Part shown: piece by piece, positions 1 to 5,797 of the stretch | Layout: every line of letters starts with the position of its first letter | Position numbering within the stretch: position 1 is the stretch's first letter | Source of the DNA: Desulfobacterales bacterium | GTDB lineage: Bacteria > Desulfobacterota > Desulfobulbia > Desulfobulbales > Desulfocapsaceae | Reading direction: 5' to 3' | Assembly: GCA_013042695.1 (NCBI GenBank) | Contig: JABDPQ010000654.1 | Location: 1-6,932, forward strand | Length of the DNA: 6,932 nucleotides | Made by a program: the position numbers and the translations under genes | Notes under the pieces: model-generated | The model's database searches: none | Seen by the model: only the letters and a program-made list of their open reading frames with translations | What the model was told of the DNA's origin: nothing

Positions 1-3000
1 GGTACATAAGTGAGCCAGGCCTTTTCCAGAGAGCTATTGGAAAGGCGAGCCAGCTGTTCTGACTGGTCGGAATGCGTACGGCCTCCCGTGGATGCCACGA
101 TGGTCGCCCGTGTCAACGCCCGCAGAATCTCCAATACCTTGGGGTTGCGCCGGTCGATCAAATCGTGGTCTGGCTGGTTGTAATAACTCAACAAACAACG
201 ATAACAGCCGGCTTCACAGTCCGCATGTGTGTCTTCTTCTGTATCCCAATCATCGTGGGTCTGATAGTGGCAGATGCGTAATGCCTGATCGGCCACCTTC
301 GCAATGGAATTCGGCCCGGTAACCAAACGAGTTAACACACCTGCCCCGCCTTCTGCCGCTTCGTAGAACAGAATTCCATTTCGATCCTCACGGTGAGGTA
401 ATGGCTCCGCCATTAACTCCGCCTCTTCAATCTGGAATTCCTCTTCGATGCCGCGTTTGAGCGCGACCTGAATGGTCGTAATGACGTGCTCTTCCAGGTA
501 TTCCGTAGGCCTCAGGATAAGCACATTGCGGCGATCTTCCACGTAAGGGGCGATACGCTGAATATGCCTCTCCTCTTTCTCCGCCGCATCATTTTGCTCG
601 ACGGGTGCCTGCTCATCCTTGCTCCAGAATCCTGTCCCTGCATCAATATTGAAGCCATAAATAGACTTCTCTTTACGACGACGCCATCCGAGGTTAATCC
701 TCCAGACGGTAGCAGCAGGCGCGTATTGTAATGTCAGAAGCACTTTGTCGCCCGCGCGCACTTCAGCCGTCACTACTCTGAGCTCACCGTCAGCTTCGGC
801 AAACTGCACGGTCGTCTGCATTTCATAACCCTGCCGGGTCCGTTCCTCCTCATCACTGGTGATACGATAAGCACGCTGGGTGCTAACGTTCTCCACCCGG
901 TAAAGATTATCGATGCGGGTTCCTCCCTCAATCTTCGTGCCACAGGAAACACACAATTCATTCTCCAACTGCGCATGGAAATGTCCGTATCCGCAGGCTG
1001 GGCAAAGTCTTGCTTCTTCGGTGGTAAGACCTGGTTGATCGAGATCCCGCTCGCCGCGCACACCAAGAATGACCTTCTTCACCCTGTATTCACTACCCTC
1101 ATGGTAGATCAAACTAAGCGGACCAAATTCTGATATCGCGAGAAATCGCGGCCTGGCCAGAAACTTGTCGCGCCCGACCTTCCCACGTCGTGCCGGCATG
1201 TACGCGAGCAAAGGCAATCTCGGAAAGTTATAGCCGGGCAAGAAGCCCTGGCTGGCGAGGTAACGGTAGGTGGAAAAGTCTGAATTAAATTCGGAACCCG
1301 CATTAAGCAGCAGATCGAGTTGCGTCTTTGCTTCTCCATAGCGCTTACTCGCCACTTTGCGCTCCCGCTCGCTTGCAGCCGGGTTACTGTTGACCGCATG
1401 GGCTGCCTGTAGTTGTTGTTGGGTTGCCGCGTATAACTCTCGCCAGCGATCAAGAGACCGATCGAACTGTACAAAAGCCCCCTGAACGCGTCTTTTCAGC
1501 CAGACGACCATGGCGTCTTCAAGCGCCACATCAGCGTTCAACCAGACACCCCGGGCGGATTCGAGCTCATCGCTTAGCATCCGAAGCAGTTGCAATCCCC
1601 GCGCTGCCGTTCGTTCCCTTACTTTCGTTTCATCCAACTGACCCATGAAGTCTGCCAGTATGGGCATAGTTTCCGGATTCTCCATATCCAACATGCCATT
1701 TACAGTTTTGGGCAATGCCTTACGCGTTTCATTTAGCCACACCGCGTGAAGATGACTTGCAATCAAGTCTTCATTAGCAAGATCTAACGTTGGCGGGCTC
1801 ACCTGTCCATGAACCATTCGAACAGGATCCTGAAAGAAATATTGGTCGTGGGGGCTCATCGCCGCGCAGTAGCTAATCACTAGTGCTGGCTGACCGGACC
1901 TGCCTGCCCTGCCACTGCGCTGAGCGTAATTTGCTGGCGTTGGGGGAACATTGCGCAGGTAAACGCTATTGAGTGATGCGATATCAACGCCCAACTCCAT
2001 AGTTGGCGAACAGAACATGGTACGAAGTGAGGCCTCACGAAAACGCGCCTCTCGTTCTTCTCTCTGCTTGGGATCGACTTGAGCGGTGTGTTCGCGCGCC
2101 TCCAGCTCAAACAAGGTTCGCTGATCTTTTATCAGAAGCGCTGCCACTGTCTCGTACAATGCCTTGAAATAGGCATTGTCGGAATAATATGGCAACGATG
2201 GAGTTGGCTCCTGATCCGACTCGGCGATATTCTCAGATGGTCGCCACTGGAGAAACTCACCGATCAATTGATAACCTTTCAGCTCGTTGTCAACATCGAC
2301 TTCCTCCGCAAGGCCATATTTGACGAGAACTTGAAGTAAGCTGGTTATCAACTCACCGTAATTCTTTTCCTTTATCTGACCAAGTTCCGGATAATCTTCG
2401 CCCCAGGTTGATGCGCGCTTCAAGGTTTGACCGAGAATGGAACGGGAAGACCCCGATATGAGATTATATTGATTACGGCCTTGTTGTGGTTTGCTGCCTG
2501 GCAACAGGATGCACGCTTCCTGTAACTGTTCTTCTTCAGTGAATCCCCAAGGCTCCTTCAGATACTGAAAACTCTGGTTACGAAGTTGTTCCTGATGCAT
2601 CGGATCAAGATAGCGGCTCTTGATACACAGGCCTCTCCGCATTGTGTCGAGCACCAAGCGTAAAGCCCGCTCCCTGCTTTCCGGTGATGTGGCCGCTAAT
2701 TGCGGAAATGGAAGATCCTTCCACTCATCCTGATCTCGGCATAACTCCTTGAGTCCCTCGTAATCGATACCCAAGAGGCCAAGCTGTTCTAGGTTTGGGT
2801 TGTTATAGCGCCATCCGCGACGCAAATCGAAATAGAGCCGATAACCAAGTACACCGCGCATTGTCTCCTCGGCACGCCGCCGACCTGGCCCCTTAGCACC
2901 CGGGTTCTCGAGGTAATCCTCCCCGGATTGATCAAACCCAAGCTTCTCAAACACCCGCTGAGCGATGATGCTATCGGTTAAATATCCCTCTTGCGCATTC

Positions 3001-4958
3001 TGTACAGCAGCTAACAGTGCACCACGGAGCAACAATATCTGTATAAAATCATTGAAATGACCGGCCTGAAGAGAAGCATCCTGCCGATTATCGGTGAAGC
3101 CTAGTATTTTTTTCGCATCCTCCTCCAGCTCAGTGTCTCGCTCAAGCATATAGCGCAATGCTGACATCGTAAGCACGGTCGTGGCAGAAGAGCGCCCTTC
3201 CCCGCTGAGGCCTGTGATGCGGTTTGCATCCCGACCTCTGGCCGCATAGGAGACTCCACAGCCCAAACAGAAGCGAAAACTACCGGGAATAAACCACCCA
3301 TGCTCCCCGTCGTGTGAACACTTCCCACCAGACTCGACATACGTGCGTTGCGGGCGATACTTCTTAAAATTACTTTTTATCCTGTAATCGCCATTTTTTA
3401 CCTCAAGCCAGTTTTCCGGATATTTCTCCGGATCAGCGTCATCCCATTTCTGCTGCGGGTCAAATATAAAGAAACCAAAACTGGTATCCTCGTCATCGTG
3501 TTTTCTTTCGTCTATATCACGAGGACTGAGCAAGGTTTCGCCATGTTCTTCAACGTGCCATACAGGGTAGTATTCCTGGCCACATTGACGGCAAAAATGT
3601 ACACCAAAAAACTTTTTATCCCGATCACCAGGCAGATATTTCTGCCCGCTCAAATCAAACCTGCGTTTATTATCCGGTTCCAGCGTGGCGTAGAGTGTGT
3701 TTGCGCCAGAAATAAATTGATGGAGACGGAACGCAAATAAGGGTTTATTTTTACTGTCCCTGCATTGGTACGCGGTTAACAGAAATTCCCTCAGATATTC
3801 CTCGCATTGACCTTCGTCAAGCCCTGAGTCGCGGGCAAGCTGCTTCGCCGCATCCTCAATTGTCTGGGGCCGCGCTCTAACCCATCGGCCTTCCTCCCTG
3901 GCCAATCCCAGGGTCAATTCTATCCAGCCGGATACTGGATGCTCTCTCAGCGCTTTAAAATCTGTGCTTGAGGGAGGTCCTGTTTTGATCGCATCAGCCA
4001 GTACAGTACTCGCTGGCTTTTCTGAATGAGGTGTCTGACGCTGAAGACTCTCAGTTACAATGTTTTCCGCTTTAACCAGAGTCCCAAACAACTTGCTCGC
4101 AACATTAGCCACTGCTTCATTGCGCGCCTGCAGCGTCCCTTCGCTGGCCATAGTCGCTGATGTACCAATACATAAGACATCTGAATTCAATCTTTCCCGA
4201 ACACGACGCACCAACATCGCAACATCGGCGCCCTGCCGTCCACGATAGGTATGCAGCTCATCAAGCACCAGATACTTCAGCCCCTTAGCCGCTTGCATTA
4301 CCGTACGATCAAGATCATCCTGCCGCGTCATCAGGAGTTCCAACATCATATAGTTCGTCAATATGATGTCGGGTGGCATCGCTGCCAGAATCTGTCGTTC
4401 TTCCTGGGATTCCTGACCTGTATAGCGTGCGTAGGTAACCGGTTTCGCATCACCATAATGCCCGAGGAACTTATCCAATTCTTCCAGCTGGCTATTTACC
4501 AGGGCGTTCATCGGATAAATGATGATGGCCTTTATTGAAGACGAAGGAGCATCTCGAGTCTTCAGAATATGATCGACTATTGGAAGAATATAGCTAAGCG
4601 ATTTTCCCGAACCAGTACCAGTAGTAAGTACATAGCTCTCATCCCGCTTGGCGATATCGATTGCATCCTGCTGGTGCTTGTGAAGCTGTGCAGAGATCCC
4701 TGGATTGCTGCCTTCACGCCCGAACCTGAATATGTCCTGGCACGTCGAATGAAGCCTACCTGCGCTCACTAGATGTTCGATGTTTTGGGCGGACACATAG
4801 GCCGGGTTCAATTGAACCAACGGCGGTGGCCAATAATGACCGGAGTCATATCGCCCGGTAACAAATCCCCGGATATCGTCAGCTTTTATCTTGGTAAAGC
4901 TAGTGGTGAAAGACCTGTAATCAGTAACGATTCTGTCGCGGTATTTGAAGACATCCAT
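1..4958 (-). CDS. Giant SF2 (DEAH-like) helicase with DUF1998 domain, DruE-like; 3' end beyond window
   Basis: Seen: an open frame of 1652 codons from ATG at 4958 to the left edge, without a stop. Residues 1-33 are a basic start (MDVFKYRDRIVTDYRSF). Helicase motifs follow: Q-like LHKHQQDAI 92-100, Walker A GTGSGKS 114-120 (K119), Ia-like YPMNALVNSQ 148-157, TNYMMLELL 201-209, DELH 233-236 then TYRGRQG, and GTSATM 265-270. Lobe 2 has GFTDNRQDASLQAG 620-633, TMELGVDI 986-993 and QRSGRAGR 1013-1020. CxxC pairs lie at 456/459, 564/567, 1319/1322 and 1336/1339. GFLPGYNFP is at 1238-1246. DUF1998 shows FYEAAEGGAG 1531-1540 and cysteines 1563, 1581, 1585 and 1588. Known: this motif set marks the MrfA/DrmA-DrmB/DruE helicases, ATP-driven DNA translocases; DruE of Druantia is the very long single-chain form. 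Inferred: a cytoplasmic anti-phage or DNA-processing helicase. The 36 residues after DUF1998-like sequence suggest an extra C-terminal domain off the window. It follows the HTH gene by 2 bases. The helicase-DUF1998 assignment is near certain; the Druantia assignment is not. Confidence 0.93.
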   Translation of the reverse strand, partial: MDVFKYRDRIVTDYRSFTTSFTKIKADDIRGFVTGRYDSGHYWPPPLVQLNPAYVSAQNIEHLVSAGRLHSTCQDIFRFGREGSNPGISAQLHKHQQDAIDIAKRDESYVLTTGTGSGKSLSYILPIVDHILKTRDAPSSSIKAIIIYPMNALVNSQLEELDKFLGHYGDAKPVTYARYTGQESQEERQILAAMPPDIILTNYMMLELLMTRQDDLDRTVMQAAKGLKYLVLDELHTYRGRQGADVAMLVRRVRERLNSDVLCIGTSATMASEGTLQARNEAVANVASKLFGTLVKAENIVTESLQRQTPHSEKPASTVLADAIKTGPPSSTDFKALREHPVSGWIELTLGLAREEGRWVRARPQTIEDAAKQLARDSGLDEGQCEEYLREFLLTAYQCRDSKNKPLFAFRLHQFISGANTLYATLEPDNKRRFDLSGQKYLPGDRDKKFFGVHFCRQCGQEYYPVWHVEEHGETLLSPRDIDERKHDDEDTSFGFFIFDPQQKWDDADPEKYPENWLEVKNGDYRIKSNFKKYRPQRTYVESGGKCSHDGEHGWFIPGSFRFCLGCGVSYAARGRDANRITGLSGEGRSSATTVLTMSALRYMLERDTELEEDAKKILGFTDNRQDASLQAGHFNDFIQILLLRGALLAAVQNAQEGYLTDSIIAQRVFEKLGFDQSGEDYLENPGAKGPGRRRAEETMRGVLGYRLYFDLRRGWRYNNPNLEQLGLLGIDYEGLKELCRDQDEWKDLPFPQLAATSPESRERALRLVLDTMRRGLCIKSRYLDPMHQEQLRNQSFQYLKEPWGFTEEEQLQEACILLPGSKPQQGRNQYNLISGSSRSILGQTLKRASTWGEDYPELGQIKEKNYGELITSLLQVLVKYGLAEEVDVDNELKGYQLIGEFLQWRPSENIAESDQEPTPSLPYYSDNAYFKALYETVAALLIKDQRTLFELEAREHTAQVDPKQREEREARFREASLRTMFCSPTMELGVDIASLNSVYLRNVPPTPANYAQRSGRAGRSGQPALVISYCAAMSPHDQYFFQDPVRMVHGQVSPPTLDLANEDLIASHLHAVWLNETRKALPKTVNGMLDMENPETMPILADFMGQLDETKVRERTAARGLQLLRMLSDELESARGVWLNADVALEDAMVVWLKRRVQGAFVQFDRSLDRWRELYAATQQQLQAAHAVNSNPAASERERKVASKRYGEAKTQLDLLLNAGSEFNSDFSTYRYLASQGFLPGYNFPRLPLLAYMPARRGKVGRDKFLARPRFLAISEFGPLSLIYHEGSEYRVKKVILGVRGERDLDQPGLTTEEARLCPACGYGHFHAQLENELCVSCGTKIEGGTRIDNLYRVENVSTQRAYRITSDEEERTRQGYEMQTTVQFAEADGELRVVTAEVRAGDKVLLTLQYAPAATVWRINLGWRRRKEKSIYGFNIDAGTGFWSKDEQAPVEQNDAAEKEERHIQRIAPYVEDRRNVLILRPTEYLEEHVITTIQVALKRGIEEEFQIEEAELMAEPLPHREDRNGILFYEAAEGGAGVLTRLVTGPNSIAKVADQALRICHYQTHDDWDTEEDTHADCEAGCYRCLLSYYNQPDHDLIDRRNPKVLEILRALTRATIVASTGGRTHSDQSEQLARLSNSSLEKAWLTYV

Positions 4959-4960
4959 TT

Positions 4961-5179
4961 CTAACTTTCCTTACTTTCTTCCGAGACGTATTCAAGCAAG
5001 TCACCAACCTCACATTGAAACAGCCCACAGAGCCTGTCGATTACATCAAGCTCCACTCGATTTGCGGTTTCTTTATATAAGAGAGTGACGGTATTCCGGT
5101 TCAGACCCGTTTCTCGAGCGACGTCCGCAATTTTCATTTTGTGCTCCCCCATTAATCGGGAGAGATGGCATTTGATCAT
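4961..5179 (-). CDS. Small Cro/C1-type (YozG-like) HTH regulator, first gene of helicase operon
   Basis: Seen: 72 codons starting MIKCHLSRLMGEHKMKIADV. The helix-turn-helix covers about residues 16-36, with IADVARETG as helix 2 and NRNTVTLLYKE as the recognition helix. The tail (IDRLCGLFQCEVGDLLEYV, about 47-65) is the usual dimer-type end of this family. Known: this resembles the short YozG-like HTH proteins (HTH_26 / COG3655 type), which are almost only a DNA-binding domain. Start choice: ATG at 5179 gives the family-typical MIKCHLSRLM start and has a GGGGG run five bases upstream. An in-frame GTG at 5191 would add only four residues and has a Shine-Dalgarno-like AGGTGA essentially touching it, so it is less likely. 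The stop lies two bases before the helicase ATG, so the genes are co-transcribed. Inferred: an autoregulator that keeps the helicase low or poised. It belongs to a different subfamily from the Xre protein at 5430. Confidence 0.88.
   Translation of the reverse strand: MIKCHLSRLMGEHKMKIADVARETGLNRNTVTLLYKETANRVELDVIDRLCGLFQCEVGDLLEYVSEESKES
4968..4972 (-). promoter_or_regulatory. Shine-Dalgarno for helicase, inside the end of the HTH gene
   Basis: On the minus strand AAGGA lies nine bases before the helicase ATG at 4958, within the last codons of the HTH gene. It supports that ATG as the start and suggests translational coupling, since ribosomes finishing the HTH frame arrive at the helicase start. 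Confidence 0.65.
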
Positions 5180-5221
5180 GTCTGCCCCCACTCACCTGAC
5201 AAATATGCATGCAGAATAACA

Positions 5222-5244
5222 AAGTGCTTCCTTGGAAAGTACTT
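5222..5244. repeat. Imperfect inverted repeat upstream of the small HTH gene
   Basis: AAGTGCTTCC and GGAAAGTACTT face each other across TT. The arms match except for one substitution and one extra base. The right arm includes the 8-bp perfect palindrome AAGTACTT. It lies 43 to 65 bases upstream of the HTH ATG at 5179, a sensible place for an operator of that protein or a hairpin in the leader. Function is inferred only. Confidence 0.4.
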
Positions 5245-5266
5245 ATCCAGGCTGTTCTGTTTTGGT

Positions 5267-5300
5267 TTGCATCTTACAATATAAGTTGCTATTTACAATA
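5267..5300. repeat. Two direct repeats TTGCNNNTTACAATA, 19 bp apart
   Basis: Copies at 5267-5281 and 5286-5300 share 12 fixed positions (TTGC, three variable bases, TTACAATA). The 19-bp repeat offset is just under two helical turns, so bound proteins would sit on nearly the same DNA face. The first copy continues as TACAATATA, a 9-mer that recurs in the centre of the palindrome at 5415-5423. Likely regulator binding sites; which of the two HTH proteins would use them is unknown. Confidence 0.5.
5271..5298 (-). promoter_or_regulatory. Candidate promoter for HTH-helicase operon
   Basis: On the minus strand TTGTAA (5298 to 5293, four of six matches to the -35 consensus) and TAAGAT (5276 to 5271, four of six to -10) are separated by 16 bases. 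This would start RNA near 5264 with a leader of about 85 bases. It coincides with the direct repeats, so a protein bound there would block it. A rival is the perfect TATAAT at 5325 to 5320, which has no visible -35. The assignment is weak. Confidence 0.25.
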
Positions 5301-5400
5301 ACATTATTAAATCTAAAAGATTATATTTGGCTCCCATATACCATAGCTAGACTGAGGCCAAAAATACCCTGCTCAAGCAACGGAAACAGGAAGATTGCAA

Positions 5401-5440
5401 CCGAATGTCATGTGTACAATATAGTACACATGACATTCGG
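5401..5440. repeat. 40-bp palindrome overlapping the Xre start codon; probable operator
   Basis: Seen: the arm CCGAATGTCATGTGTAC at 5401-5417, a centre AATATA, and the exact reverse complement at 5424-5440. The arms are perfect over 17 bp. In the centre only the outermost pair breaks the symmetry, so the full 40 bp has one mismatched pair. Two GTAC half-sites (5414-5417 and 5424-5427) lie 10 bp apart, one helical turn, as expected for an Xre dimer. The right arm contains the Xre start codon and the next three codons. Known: Xre/Cro/C1 proteins often bind symmetrical sites over their own promoter. Inferred: the autoregulatory operator of the 116-residue Xre protein. It would also act as an mRNA hairpin hiding the AUG if transcription came from upstream. 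Confidence 0.88.
5415..5420 (+). promoter_or_regulatory. Candidate -10 element (TACAAT) for Xre operon
   Basis: TACAAT matches five of six -10 consensus bases and lies in the centre of the palindrome. Its first base is 15 bases before the ATG at 5430, so RNA would start at about 5427-5430, at or next to the start codon. TTGCAA at 5395-5400 resembles a -35 box, but the spacer is only 14 bases, so an activator or a weak promoter is likely. A protein on the palindrome would cover this element. Confidence 0.4.
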
Positions 5441-5780
5441 AAAATACATCCGCGATCATCGCGAGGCATTGAAGGTAAGAGACCGTCGGTACTCGGTCCG
5501 CCAGGTAGCCCAACGCATCGGCGTGGAACCCGCCTACCTCAGCAAAATCGAGCGAGGTGACGTTGCCCCGCCATCCGAGGAAAAAATCCGGGCGCTGGCA
5601 AAGGAACTCGACGAGGATGCGGATGTGCTGTTGGCAATGGCCGGAAAGGTGTCATCGGATCTGCAGGAGATCATCCGAAAACGCCCGCAACTTTTTGGGG
5701 ATTTGATACGCCAGCTCAAATCCATGCCGGCGCATGCCATCCTGCGTATCGCCCGGGATGTCCGTGATGGCGACTGGTAA
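5430..5780 (+). CDS. Xre-family HTH transcriptional regulator (116 residues)
   Basis: Seen: starts MTFGKYIRDHREALKVRDRR. The helix-turn-helix spans about residues 20-60, with SVRQVAQRIG (22-31) and the recognition helix EPAYLSKIERG (33-43). A helical C-terminal part follows: LLAMAGKVSSDLQEIIRKRP (67-86), LFGDLIRQLKSMPAHAILRI, ending VRDGDW. Known: Cro/C1-type proteins of this length usually act as dimeric repressors of their own operon. Start choice: ATG at 5430 gives the family-typical MTFGKYI start. No Shine-Dalgarno precedes it. An in-frame GTG at 5412 and a TTG at 5232 would add residues that do not look like protein and also lack a ribosome site. The start codon sits inside the 40-bp palindrome, suggesting autoregulation and possibly a leaderless message, as known for lambda cI from PRM. 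The next gene starts 17 bases after its stop, in the same operon. Confidence 0.9.
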   Translation: MTFGKYIRDHREALKVRDRRYSVRQVAQRIGVEPAYLSKIERGDVAPPSEEKIRALAKELDEDADVLLAMAGKVSSDLQEIIRKRPQLFGDLIRQLKSMPAHAILRIARDVRDGDW

Positions 5781-5785
5781 CCCGT

Positions 5786-5791
5786 GGAGGA
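5786..5791 (+). promoter_or_regulatory. Strong Shine-Dalgarno for the 332-residue protein
   Basis: GGAGGA lies six bases before the ATG at 5798, close to ideal. It contrasts with the lack of any such site before the Xre gene, so the second gene is probably translated much more efficiently than the regulator from the same RNA. Confidence 0.8.
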
Positions 5792-5797
5792 AAGACA

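Larger units (their letters stand above)
5180..5429. promoter_or_regulatory. A+T-rich divergent control region between two HTH-led operons
   Basis: These 250 bases separate the minus-strand HTH-helicase operon from the plus-strand Xre operon. They are clearly richer in A+T than the flanking genes, especially 5270-5340. They contain an imperfect inverted repeat (5222-5244), a pair of direct repeats (5267-5300), a perfect minus-strand TATAAT (5325 to 5320) that lacks a recognisable -35, and the left arm of the 40-bp palindrome. No convincing gene lies here: the plus-strand frame is open from 5232, but that part reads as low-complexity non-coding sequence. Confidence 0.75.

Noticed and set aside
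3348..3740. 130-codon plus-strand frame and other frames of 60-120 codons across 70-4960
   Set aside because: All lie opposite the helicase frame, which has a complete set of family motifs. Their translations are of odd composition and they lack ribosome sites.
1..4958. Assignment as DISARM DrmA or DrmB
   Set aside because: In DISARM the helicase and DUF1998 parts are separate proteins and are accompanied by methylase and PLD genes. Here both parts are one chain and no such neighbours are visible.
5232..5429. Longer form of the Xre protein from TTG at 5232
   Set aside because: The added residues come from A+T-rich regulatory DNA and do not look like protein. No Shine-Dalgarno is present and MTFGKYI is a typical family start.
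5401..5440. Palindrome as a transposon end, attachment site or CRISPR repeat
   Set aside because: There is only one copy, with no flanking target duplication, no integrase or transposase, and no spacer-repeat periodicity. Its position on the Xre start fits an operator better.
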